Assembly: GCF_001544755.2 (NCBI RefSeq)
Contig: NZ_FCOF02000012.1
Location: forward strand, 1 to 64,000
Source: Caballeronia catudaia
GTDB lineage: Bacteria > Pseudomonadota > Gammaproteobacteria > Burkholderiales > Burkholderiaceae
Length of the DNA: 64,000 bases
Reading direction: 5' to 3'
Under the pieces are notes generated by a model that saw only the letters and a program-made list of their open reading frames with translations, was not told the origin of the DNA and ran no database searches. Each line of letters opens with the position of its first letter. The first letter of the stretch is position 1. Shown piece by piece: positions 16,890 through 25,128 of this stretch. A program made the position numbers and the translations under genes.

Positions 16890-16933
16890 CCGGTACAGTG
16901 CCGGTACAGATTGCGGGAAGGTTTCCGGTACGG
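16890..16933. promoter_or_regulatory. Direct repeats CCGGTACAG upstream of the exporter
   Basis: CCGGTACAG occurs at 16890-16898 and 16901-16909, and CCGGTACGG at 16925-16933. The first two are 11 bases apart, one DNA turn, and the third starts 24 bases after the second. They lie 53-96 bases upstream of the exporter's start. Spaced direct repeats of this kind are typical activator or repressor sites. No regulator gene lies next to them. Confidence 0.45.
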
Positions 16934-16960
16934 TGTCGGGAAAGGACCTCTTCCCGACAC
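16933..16960 (-). terminator. Hairpin behind the aldo/keto reductase gene (possible terminator)
   Basis: Arms GTGTCGGGAA (16933-16942) and TTCCCGACAC (16951-16960) are a perfect ten-base inverted repeat with an eight-base loop. It begins 12 bases after the stop of the aldo/keto reductase. There is no T-run after it on the minus strand, so a rho-independent terminator is only likely by position. Its distal arm overlaps the third CCGGTACGG repeat by one base. Confidence 0.5.
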
Positions 16961-16971
16961 GCGCATGCGCC

Positions 16972-18000
16972 TCAGACCGGGAAGGGATTCCGCTCGGCGA
17001 ACCCTTGCTGATGCCAGTAGGGATACGCCGGCCGCATCGTGCTCGCTTCGTCGAGCTTCCTCACCTGCTCGGGCGTCAGATTCCACCCGACCGCACCGAG
17101 GTTCTGCCGAAGCTGCTCTTCGTTTCGCGCGCCGATCAACACCGTTGCGACCGTCGGACGCTGCAGCAGCCAGTTGAGCGCGATCTGCGGCACCGTCTTG
17201 CCGGTTTCCTCCGCGATGGCGTCGAGCGCATCGACGACTCGGTACAGATAGTCATCCAGCACCTGCGGCCCCATGTCGGCGGTCTTATGCAGGCGGCTCG
17301 TTTCCGGCAGCGGCGCGCCGCGACGGATCTTGCCCGTGAGACGTCCCCAGCCGAGCGGACTCCACACGATCGCGCCGACGCCCTGATCGAGCCCGAGCGG
17401 CATCAGCTCCCATTCGTAATCGCGGCCGATGAGCGAGTAGTACGTCTGATTCGCGACATAGCGCGGATAACCATAGCGGTCGGCCACGTCGAGCGATTTC
17501 TGCAGATGCCAGCCCGAAAAATTCGACACGCCCGTGTAGCGGATCTTGCCCGCGCGCACGAGATCGTCGAGTGTGGAAAGCGTCTCTTCGACGGGCGTTT
17601 TCGCATCGAAGCCATGTAGCTGGAACACGTCGATGTAATCCGTCTGCAGGCGTTCGAGCGCCGCGTTCACGGCCCGGATGAGATGAAAGCGCGACGAGCC
17701 GACCGCGTTCGGGTCGTTCTGATCGAAGCGGAACGTCGCCTTGGTCGAGACGATGACTTTGTCGCGACGTCCCTTGAGGGCTTCGCCGAGTATCGATTCC
17801 GAGGCGCCGCGCGAGTAGACGTCGGCGGTATCGAACATCGTGACGCCCGCATCGAGACAAATGTCGACGAGCTTGCGCGCTTCGCTCACGTCGGTCTCGC
17901 CCCAGGCCTTGAAGAAATCGCCCTTGCCGCCAAAGGTGCCGGTGCCGAAGCTCAGAACGGGAACCCTGAAGCCCGAAGCGCCGAGATGTCGATATTCCAT
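16972..18000 (-). CDS. Aldo/keto reductase
   Basis: A 342-residue TIM-barrel NADPH-dependent oxidoreductase of the AKR superfamily. The catalytic residues are visible: Asp and Tyr in FDTADVYSRGASE, Lys in KVIVSTKATF and His in DVFQLHGFD. The C-terminal NADP-binding segment (VATVLIGARNEEQL) is intact. The ATG at 18000 begins the usual first strand (MEYRHLGASGFRVPVLSFG), so the longer frame to 18030 is rejected. The substrate is unknown. The family acts on aldehydes, ketoses or keto-steroids. Confidence 0.92.
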   Translation of the reverse strand: MEYRHLGASGFRVPVLSFGTGTFGGKGDFFKAWGETDVSEARKLVDICLDAGVTMFDTADVYSRGASESILGEALKGRRDKVIVSTKATFRFDQNDPNAVGSSRFHLIRAVNAALERLQTDYIDVFQLHGFDAKTPVEETLSTLDDLVRAGKIRYTGVSNFSGWHLQKSLDVADRYGYPRYVANQTYYSLIGRDYEWELMPLGLDQGVGAIVWSPLGWGRLTGKIRRGAPLPETSRLHKTADMGPQVLDDYLYRVVDALDAIAEETGKTVPQIALNWLLQRPTVATVLIGARNEEQLRQNLGAVGWNLTPEQVRKLDEASTMRPAYPYWHQQGFAERNPFPV

Positions 18001-18070
18001 TGCTTGTCCTCGTGGATGAAGTCGGTCCATCGACGAGACTACCGCAACGGCTCAGCGCGTGCAGCGCGCG

Positions 18071-19414
18071 CTAGCGGTGTTTCGCCGCGCGCTCGCCGAG
18101 CGTGTCATAGATCGGCGGCACGCGCAGCAGCATCGGCACGATCATCGCGGTGAAGCAGGCGGTGAGCATCGGCAGAAGCAAGGAGAAGCTCGCGGTCATC
18201 TCCGTGACGAGCACGATGCCCGTGACCGGCGCGCGCACCACCGCGACGAAGAACGCCGCCATGCCGACCACCGCGAACGTGCCCGTGTCTCCGGTGGCGG
18301 GCGCCATGCCGGGGAACCAGTCGAGACACACGCGGCCGAACACGAGGCCCGTTTGCGCGCCGAGCGCGAGCATCGGCGCGAAGATGCCGCCGGGCGTGCC
18401 CGCCGCATACGATAGCGGGCCCACGATGAAGCGCAGCGCGAACATCGCCGTTACACCCAGAAGCGTGCCCCTGCCGAGCAGCGCCTGTTCGGTCAGCGCG
18501 TCGCCGCCGCCGGCGAGGTGTGGCGCAAACCACGCGAGCAGGCCGATCGCCACGCCGACTACCGCCGCGCGAATGGTCGCATGCCTGACCGAGTGGGGCG
18601 GCGCGAGCGCATCGGCGACATCGAGCGTCCAGATGATCAGGCGGCTATAGAGCGCGCCGAGCAGGCCCAGCAGCGCGCCGAGCAGGAGATGCGCGCCGGT
18701 CATCGCGAAGCCGGGAAACGGTTGCGCCGGCAAATGAAAGTCGGGCAGATCGCCGTGCAGGAGCCGCGCCATCGCGATTGCGCCCGCCGATGCGCCGAGC
18801 GCCGCGACCGCCGTGCGCGTATCGAAACGGCGCATCAGTTCTTCGAGCACGAACACAGCGCCCGCGATCGGCGCGTTGAAAGCGGTTGCGAGCCCCGCGC
18901 CCGCGCCCGCCGCGAGCAGCACGCGGCAATCAACGGCATTGCGTCTGAAGAACGTGCCGAGCGCATGCGCGATCGATGCGCCCATCTGCACGGTCGGGCC
19001 TTCGCGTCCGAGCGCGAGCCCCGCGCCGATGGCGAGCACGCCGCCCACGAACTTGATCGGAATGAGGATGAGCGGCGCAGGCGGCAATCTGCCGTGCAGC
19101 ACCGCCTCGGCATGCGGAATGCCGCTGCCGCTCGCCATCGGCGCGAAGCGTGCGACGAGCCACGCGGCGAGCGCGGCGGCGGCCGACGCCGCGAGCACTA
19201 CGAGCACCATAAGCACGATGGCGGCATCGTGCCCCGCATGCCCCCACGCGATGAACGCGTTGCGCCAGATATCGGCGCGTTCGAGCGCGAAGCGAAAGAG
19301 CACGCCTGTCGTTCCCGTCACGGCGCCGACGACGATCGACGCCGCCGCGAGCGGAACGAGTCCTGCGCGCTCGTCGTTCTCGATGTTCACTTCGGTGACT
19401 TCGTTATCGTTCAT
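18071..19414 (-). CDS. CLC-family chloride channel / H+-Cl- antiporter
   Basis: A 447-residue polytopic membrane protein with the three CLC anion-selectivity motifs: GSGIPHAEAVL, GREGPTVQMGA (the Glu is the gating glutamate) and GGIFAPML. The Glu pair in VFVLEELMRRF matches the internal proton glutamate of E. coli ClcA, and a Tyr is present near the C-terminus (PIYDTLGERA), so coupled Cl-/H+ exchange is expected. The start at 19414 (MNDNEVTEVN) is chosen because the sequence above it is unlike the family. An in-frame ATG 12 codons upstream is possible. A second, more divergent CLC gene lies at 59550. Confidence 0.92.
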   Translation of the reverse strand: MNDNEVTEVNIENDERAGLVPLAAASIVVGAVTGTTGVLFRFALERADIWRNAFIAWGHAGHDAAIVLMVLVVLAASAAAALAAWLVARFAPMASGSGIPHAEAVLHGRLPPAPLILIPIKFVGGVLAIGAGLALGREGPTVQMGASIAHALGTFFRRNAVDCRVLLAAGAGAGLATAFNAPIAGAVFVLEELMRRFDTRTAVAALGASAGAIAMARLLHGDLPDFHLPAQPFPGFAMTGAHLLLGALLGLLGALYSRLIIWTLDVADALAPPHSVRHATIRAAVVGVAIGLLAWFAPHLAGGGDALTEQALLGRGTLLGVTAMFALRFIVGPLSYAAGTPGGIFAPMLALGAQTGLVFGRVCLDWFPGMAPATGDTGTFAVVGMAAFFVAVVRAPVTGIVLVTEMTASFSLLLPMLTACFTAMIVPMLLRVPPIYDTLGERAAKHR

Positions 19415-19532
19415 CGCGCATGTCGCTCCGGAATCGGCGTGTATCGGCATGTGCAACGAAGCGTAGCACCAGGCGGCGGGCATGGTGCTTGCAAAACGAA
19501 AGTTATTTGGCCGCGGAGTGCTTGCCAGGCAC

Positions 19533-21830
19533 ATGAGCAACACACACGACGACGAGCCGTTTTTCCAGCCGGGACGCAATTGCGCGAGCGTGCGTCACGC
19601 GCGGCGCTTCAGTCTTCTCATCGACGGCGCGGACTATTTCCGAGTGCTGCGTGAAGCGATCACGCGCGCGGAACGTACCGTGTTCATCATCGGCTGGGAC
19701 ATCGACAGCCGCATGAAGCTCACGCCTGAAGGCGCGGACGACGGCTATCCCGAGGCGCTCGGCGACTTCCTTCACGCTGTCACCGCGAACAAGCGCCGTC
19801 TGCGTATCTACATTCTCGCGTGGGACTTCGCGATGCTCTATGCCTTCGAGCGCGAATGGCTGCCGGTCTACAAGATGGGCTGGCGCACGAACCGGCGCAT
19901 CGCGTTCCAGATGGACGGCAAACATCCGATGGGCGCCTCGCAGCATCAGAAGATGGTCGTGATCGACGATCGCGTCGCGTTCGTCGGCGGTCTCGATCTC
20001 ACGCGCTCGCGCTGGGACACGAACGCGCATGCGCCCGACGAGCCGCTGCGCCGCGATGCGAACGGCGCGCGCTATCAGCCGTTTCACGACGTGCACACGA
20101 TGTTCGATGGCGACGCAGCGCGCGAAATTGGCCTGCTCGCGCGCGAACGCTGGGCGCGCGCATGCGGCAAGCGGCTCGCGATCCGTGCGCATCGCGCGGA
20201 GAATCGCGACGATCCGTGGCCGCCTTCACGGCGCGTCGATCTCGAAGACGTGCAGATCGCGATCTCGCTGACCGAACCGGCCTATCTCGGCCGCGATTCC
20301 GTGCGGCAGATCCGCACGCAATATCTCGACGCCATCGCGCGGGCGCGGCGCAGCATCTACATCGAGAATCAATACTTCACGTCGGGCACGGTCGGCGCCG
20401 CGCTCGCCGATTCGCTCGCGCGCGAAGATGGCCCCGATCTCGCCATCGTCGTGCCGCGCAATCAAAGCGGATGGCTGCAGGAAGTGACGATGGGCGTATT
20501 GCGCGCGCGCCTGCACGAACTGCTGAAGAAGGCGGACACGCACGGACGTTATCGCCTGATGTGCCCGACCGTGCCGAAGCTCGGCGACGAGATCGTCAAT
20601 GTGCACAGCAAGCTGATGATCGTCGACGACGAATTGCTGATCGTCGGCTCGGCCAACCTGAACAATCGTTCGATGGTGCTCGACAGCGAATGCAACGTGT
20701 CCATCGATGCAGGCGCTGATGCGCGTATCCGACGCGCGATCGCGACGATGCGCGACACGCTGCTCGCGGAGCATCTCGACTGCGAGATGGATGACGTCGT
20801 GCGCGAACGTCAGGCGCGCGGCGGCATGAACGCTGCGATCCAGGCGCTCTTGCGCGAACGCGACGAACATCGCACGCTGGTGGCGCTCGACCCGCACGTG
20901 TCGACGGAACTCGATCAGTTGATTCCGCCCGAAGCGCTCATCGATCCCGAGACGCCGATCGCCGCCGACGAGCTCGTCGACCAGTTCGTGCCCGCGGAAA
21001 AGACGCGTCCGCTCATCGGACGCTTCGCGCTGCTCGGTGTGTTCGCGCTGATGATCGTGGTCGTCGCGGGCCTGTGGCACTGGACGCCGCTCGCCGATTA
21101 CGTGAGCCTGAAGTCGCTTGCGAACGCGACACGGCGCATCGAAGCGCTGCCGCTCGCGCCGCTCTGGATCGTGCTCGCCTATGTGACCGCGGCCGTGAGC
21201 GCCGTGCCGATCACGCTGCTCATCGCGACGACGGGCATCGTCTTCGGTGCGCCGTGGAGCGGCGTCTATGCGTTCGTCGGCACGACGATCGCCGCCGCCA
21301 TATCGTATTCGCTCGGTAACTGGCTCGGGCGCGATGCCGTGCGCAAGCTCGCGGGCGCGCGCGTGAACCGGCTGTCCGAGCGCGTGGGCAAGCGCGGCAT
21401 CGTCGCGGTCGTGGTGTTGCGGCTTTTGCCGGTCGCGCCGTTTGCGATCGTCAATCTCGTCGCGGGCGCGTCGCATATCCGCATGCGCGACTTCATGATC
21501 GGCACGATGCTCGGCATGGGGCCCGGCATCATTCTGACCGTCGCGTTCGCGCATCAGCTCGTTGCTTCGCTGCATCGGCCGACGGTCGGCTCGTTCGCGG
21601 TGCTGATCGGCATCGGCGCGGCGCTGATCGGTGTATCGCTGCTGTTGCAGCGTTTTCTGGGCCGCGCGGATCATCACGAGGCGCATGAAGGCGCGCCAAG
21701 CGATGCCGACAAGCCACGCGCGAGCGATGAAGCGAAACGCGCGAGCGCATTGCGCGGCAACGGTGTTATGCCGCGCGATGCGGCGGCGCGCGCATCGAAG
21801 AACGAGCGCCCCGACGAGGTCAACTCATGA
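19533..21830 (+). CDS. Phospholipase D-like / VTT (DedA-type) membrane fusion protein
   Basis: A 765-residue protein. The N-terminal 450 residues are a phospholipase D-type domain with two intact HKD motifs: H138-K140-D145 (SQHQKMVVIDD) and H358-K360-D365 (NVHSKLMIVDD). A hydrophobic C-terminal third holds a transmembrane helix near 510 and a VTT/SNARE-associated (DedA-like) domain (about 560-690), then a hydrophilic tail. PLD-family enzymes of this kind transfer or hydrolyse phosphatidyl groups (cardiolipin synthase, phospholipase D). The VTT part may flip or bind lipids. It overlaps the next gene, an EEP-family hydrolase, by four bases, an arrangement that recurs in proteobacteria and suggests one lipid-related task. 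An alternative start is at 19482. Confidence 0.88.
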   Translation: MSNTHDDEPFFQPGRNCASVRHARRFSLLIDGADYFRVLREAITRAERTVFIIGWDIDSRMKLTPEGADDGYPEALGDFLHAVTANKRRLRIYILAWDFAMLYAFEREWLPVYKMGWRTNRRIAFQMDGKHPMGASQHQKMVVIDDRVAFVGGLDLTRSRWDTNAHAPDEPLRRDANGARYQPFHDVHTMFDGDAAREIGLLARERWARACGKRLAIRAHRAENRDDPWPPSRRVDLEDVQIAISLTEPAYLGRDSVRQIRTQYLDAIARARRSIYIENQYFTSGTVGAALADSLAREDGPDLAIVVPRNQSGWLQEVTMGVLRARLHELLKKADTHGRYRLMCPTVPKLGDEIVNVHSKLMIVDDELLIVGSANLNNRSMVLDSECNVSIDAGADARIRRAIATMRDTLLAEHLDCEMDDVVRERQARGGMNAAIQALLRERDEHRTLVALDPHVSTELDQLIPPEALIDPETPIAADELVDQFVPAEKTRPLIGRFALLGVFALMIVVVAGLWHWTPLADYVSLKSLANATRRIEALPLAPLWIVLAYVTAAVSAVPITLLIATTGIVFGAPWSGVYAFVGTTIAAAISYSLGNWLGRDAVRKLAGARVNRLSERVGKRGIVAVVVLRLLPVAPFAIVNLVAGASHIRMRDFMIGTMLGMGPGIILTVAFAHQLVASLHRPTVGSFAVLIGIGAALIGVSLLLQRFLGRADHHEAHEGAPSDADKPRASDEAKRASALRGNGVMPRDAAARASKNERPDEVNS

Positions 21831-22594
21831 CGCCGATGCCTGACGCCGTCATCGAACGGCAAGGCACGAACGAAGCGCGTGCGAAGGAGCTGACCATCGC
21901 GACTTACAACTTGCATGGCGCGGTGGGCATCGACGGGAAGTTCGCGCCGGAGCGCATCGGCGCAGTGCTCGCCGAGATCGACGCGGACATCTTCGCGCTG
22001 CAGGAGGTTCCGCTCGGCGGCAGCGGCTCGCCCGATGTGCTCGACGTGCTGCAACGCATGACCAACCTTCATGCCGTGCCGGGCCCGACGCTCGACTCTC
22101 CCGAGCGGCGTTACGGCAACGCGGTGCTCACACGCTATCCGGTGCGCGCGGTGCGCACGCTCGATCTTTCGTTCGGTAGCCGCGAGCCGCGCGGCGCGCT
22201 CGATGCCGACATCGATTGCGGCGGCGAAGTGTGGCGCGTGGTCGCAACGCATCTCGGTCTCGCATCGAGCGAAAGGCGCGCGCAAGTGGAGCAAGTGCTG
22301 CAAAGCTTCGATACGCCCGCGCTGCCCGTCATCCTGCTCGGCGATCTCAACGAGTGGTTCGTCTATGGTCGAACGTTGCGGAGGCTCGTCACGCACTTTC
22401 ATCGCGCGAGCGCGTTGCGCACCTTTCCGACGCGCTATCCGCTCTTCGCGCTCGATCGCATCTGGGTGCATCCCGGCGAGCGTCTGATGCGTGTCGACGT
22501 GCATCGCACACGGCTTTCGCGCATCGCTTCCGATCACTATCCGTTGATCGCTCATATCGCGCATCGCACGTTTACCTCTTCTGTGCAGGGGTAA
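21827..22594 (+). CDS. Endonuclease/exonuclease/phosphatase (EEP) family hydrolase
   Basis: A 255-residue metal-dependent hydrolase of the EEP fold (shared by exonuclease III, DNase I, sphingomyelinases and inositol phosphatases). Its motifs are in order: ATYNLHG, the metal-binding Glu in FALQEVP, THLGL, GDLNEW and the C-terminal catalytic SDHYPLIA. It has no signal peptide. Translational coupling to the PLD-VTT fusion points to a lipid or phosphodiester substrate at the membrane rather than DNA repair, but this is inference. Start and stop are clear. Confidence 0.88.
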   Translation: MTPMPDAVIERQGTNEARAKELTIATYNLHGAVGIDGKFAPERIGAVLAEIDADIFALQEVPLGGSGSPDVLDVLQRMTNLHAVPGPTLDSPERRYGNAVLTRYPVRAVRTLDLSFGSREPRGALDADIDCGGEVWRVVATHLGLASSERRAQVEQVLQSFDTPALPVILLGDLNEWFVYGRTLRRLVTHFHRASALRTFPTRYPLFALDRIWVHPGERLMRVDVHRTRLSRIASDHYPLIAHIAHRTFTSSVQG

Positions 22595-22792
22595 AACGCA
22601 TCGCGTCATCGGCGTCGATACATCGAAGACGATGACCTGTCAGCGCGACACCACGAAAAACCCCTGTAAAAGCGATATAAAAGCGCAAAAGACTCGCACG
22701 AAGTCGCTTGGCCTATGTAGAATCCGGCGTGATACGAACGCATCGGTGCGGACGTATTCGAACATCACTGACCAAAAACAGGTAGGAGAAAC

Positions 22793-23248
22793 ATGTCGAC
22801 TTCCGCTAAAACCGCTGCCAAGAAAGCCCCGGCCAAGAAGGCCACGGCGAAGACCGCCGCCGCACCGGCGAAGAAAGCAGCACCGAAGGTTGCCGCAAAG
22901 AAGGTAGCCGCGAAGAAGACCACGGGCGCTCCCTCGCCGATCAAGGATACGTTCACCAAGGCATCGCTCGCGACGCATCTCTCCGAGCGCGCCGCTGTCG
23001 ATGTGAAGGCGGTGAAGGCCGTGCTGGTCGCGCTGGAAGACACCATCCTCGGCTCGATCCACAAGAAGGGCGCAGGCGAATTCACGCTGTCGGGCCTTCT
23101 GAAGATCACCGCGCAAGCCGTGGCGGCGAAGAAGAAGCGCTTCGGCAAGGACCCGTTCACGGGTGAAGAGCGCTGGTTCCCGGCGAAGCCGGCAAGCGTT
23201 CGCATCAAGGCGCGCGCGCTGAAGAAGCTGAAGGACGCAGCGGCGTAA
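22793..23248 (+). CDS. HU-family histone-like protein with Lys/Ala-rich N-terminal tail
   Basis: A 151-residue DNA-binding protein. The first 45 residues are an AAKK-type tail resembling eukaryotic histone H1 (repeated A-A-K-K units). Residues about 50-145 form an HU/IHF-like fold (ASLATHLSERAAVDVKAVKA, then FTLSGLLKITAQ). It probably compacts the nucleoid. The tail's repeats are likely to vary in number between strains. A ribosome binding site TAGGAGAAAC precedes the ATG. A bidirectional terminator follows 56 bases after the stop. Confidence 0.9.
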   Translation: MSTSAKTAAKKAPAKKATAKTAAAPAKKAAPKVAAKKVAAKKTTGAPSPIKDTFTKASLATHLSERAAVDVKAVKAVLVALEDTILGSIHKKGAGEFTLSGLLKITAQAVAAKKKRFGKDPFTGEERWFPAKPASVRIKARALKKLKDAAA

Positions 23249-23304
23249 GTCTTTTCGCCAGTCTTGCAGGCTTCGGTTTCGTTGGCGAGATCGAAGCTCG
23301 ATGA

Positions 23305-23346
23305 AAAAGAGGCCAGCTTCCCTTGATTGGGAAGCTGGCCTCTTTT
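23305..23346. terminator. Bidirectional rho-independent terminator
   Basis: AAAAGAGGCCAGCTTCCC (23305-23322) and GGGAAGCTGGCCTCTTTT (23329-23346) form a perfect 18-base stem with a six-base loop, with A and T runs at both ends. It lies between the convergent HU-like and LysR genes and can stop transcription in both directions. Confidence 0.92.
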
Positions 23347-23358
23347 GCTTTGCACTGG

Positions 23359-24255
23359 CTAACGCGCGTTGTGCCCGGAGAAGATCTCGCTCAACCAATC
23401 CGCGAAAACCCGCACACGCGCCGAGAGCTGACGGTTATGCGGATAAAGCACGGAGACGGGCATCGGTGGTGGAGGCAGGTCTGGAAGCACGAGTTGCAGG
23501 CGGTTCTCTTCGAGCGCATCGTCGATGTGATAACGCGGCACCTGAACGATGCCGAGTCCCGCGAGCGCGGCTTGCGTATAGAGCTCGACGCCCGTCACCG
23601 AGACCGCCGCGCGCAATTCGATGCTCTCGATGCTGTCTCCGACCGTGAACTCCAGCGGCAGCACGCGGCCCGTCGCGCTCGACAGATAGTTCACCGCGCG
23701 ATGCGATGCGAGCGCTTCGAGATCGTCCGGCACGCCTTCGCGCGACAGATACGCAGGGCTCGCCACCGTCACCTGTTCGAGCAGCGCGACGCGCCGGCCG
23801 ATCATCGACGAATCCTGCAACGTGCCCGCGCGCAGCACGCAATCGACGCCTTCACGCACGAGATCGACCAGTCTGTCGTCCTCGCCGATATGCAGTTCGA
23901 TCTGCGCATGACGTTCCATGAACGCGGGCAACGCCGGCATGATGAAATGCCGCGCGAGCGTGCCTTGCAGATTCACGCGCAAGAGTCCTTTCGGCTCGGC
24001 ATGCCTGAACGAGCCTTCGGCTTCCTCCAGATCCGCGATCAGACGCACGCAGCGCCGGTAATGCGCTTCGCCATCGTGCGTGAGGCGCACCGAGCGCGTC
24101 GTGCGTTCGAGCAGGCGCGCGCCGAGCCGTTCTTCCAGACGCTTCATCAGATTGGTGACGGTGGCGCGCGGTATCTGCAGATCGTCGGCGGCCTGCGTGA
24201 AGCTGCGCCGCTCCGCGATGCGCACGAACACCTGCATTTCCTGGAATCGATCCAT
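23359..24255 (-). CDS. LysR-family transcriptional regulator
   Basis: A 298-residue protein with an N-terminal winged helix-turn-helix (MQVFVRIAERRSFTQAADDL and the recognition helix in PRATVTNLMKRLEE) and a LysR substrate-binding domain. It is transcribed divergently from a short-chain dehydrogenase 122 bases away, the classic LysR arrangement, so it probably controls that gene. The effector is unknown. Most residues fit the large subgroup that regulates oxidoreductases (CrgA/DhcR-like). Confidence 0.92.
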   Translation of the reverse strand: MDRFQEMQVFVRIAERRSFTQAADDLQIPRATVTNLMKRLEERLGARLLERTTRSVRLTHDGEAHYRRCVRLIADLEEAEGSFRHAEPKGLLRVNLQGTLARHFIMPALPAFMERHAQIELHIGEDDRLVDLVREGVDCVLRAGTLQDSSMIGRRVALLEQVTVASPAYLSREGVPDDLEALASHRAVNYLSSATGRVLPLEFTVGDSIESIELRAAVSVTGVELYTQAALAGLGIVQVPRYHIDDALEENRLQLVLPDLPPPPMPVSVLYPHNRQLSARVRVFADWLSEIFSGHNAR

Positions 24256-24377
24256 TGGAATCAGCTCTGCGATTGTTGAAGCAACTGGAACGATGATACT
24301 AAGCCAGACGCGATGATCGCGGAAACGGAATGATTCATCATGCTTCTCATCGAACAGCCCACCTTGAGGAGCACACC

Positions 24378-25121
24378 ATGAATCAGAGCCAATCGAAACG
24401 CGTTGCCATCGTCACGGGCGCGTCGCGCGGCATCGGCGCACAGATCGCGCGGCGTCTCGCGCAAGACGGCTTTGCCGTCGCGGTGAACTATGCGGCGAGC
24501 GCGAAGGAAGCGGACGCGCTGGTTGCCGAGTTGCGCGAAGCGGGCAGCGCCGCGCTTGCCGTGAAAGCAGACGTCGCGAATGCGGACGACGTGCGCCGCA
24601 TGTTCGAGACCGTCGAGAAAGAGCTCGGCAAGGTCGATGCGCTCGTCAACAACGCGGGCGTGCTGAAGACCGTGCCGCTCGCCGACACGAGCGACGCGCT
24701 CTACGATCAGACGTTCGACATCAACGTGCGCGGCACCTTCAACACGCTGCGCGAGGCGGCGGCGCGCATGAACGGCGGCGGGCGCATCGTGAATTTTTCG
24801 AGCACGACGCTCGCGCTCAATATGCCCGGCTACGCGATCTATAACGCAACGAAGGCGGCCGTCGAATCGTTCACGCACGTGTTCGCGAAGGAGTTGCGCG
24901 GGCGCGGCATCACGGTGAACGCGGTTGCGCCGGGGCCGGTTGCAACGTCGCTGTTTCTCGATGGCAAGACCGACGAGCAGATCGCCGCATTCTCGAAGAT
25001 GCCGCCGCTGGAACGCCTCGGTCAGCCGGACGATATCGCGGCAGTGGTCGCGTTTCTCGTCGGACCGGATGCGGCCTGGGTCAACGGACAGGTGTTGCGC
25101 GCGAACGGCGGCGTTGCGTGA
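24378..25121 (+). CDS. Short-chain dehydrogenase/reductase (SDR)
   Basis: A 247-residue classical SDR with the cofactor motif TGASRGIGA, the NNAG motif, and the catalytic Ser, Tyr and Lys (FSSTTLALNMPGYAIYNATK). It resembles 3-oxoacyl-ACP reductase-like dehydrogenases, but the substrate is not readable from sequence. The ATG at 24378 has a ribosome binding site GAGGAG. The in-frame ATG at 24330 would add an unrelated 16-residue leader. It is divergent from the LysR gene, which probably regulates it. Confidence 0.9.
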   Translation: MNQSQSKRVAIVTGASRGIGAQIARRLAQDGFAVAVNYAASAKEADALVAELREAGSAALAVKADVANADDVRRMFETVEKELGKVDALVNNAGVLKTVPLADTSDALYDQTFDINVRGTFNTLREAAARMNGGGRIVNFSSTTLALNMPGYAIYNATKAAVESFTHVFAKELRGRGITVNAVAPGPVATSLFLDGKTDEQIAAFSKMPPLERLGQPDDIAAVVAFLVGPDAAWVNGQVLRANGGVA

Positions 25122-25128
25122 GCGGTGT

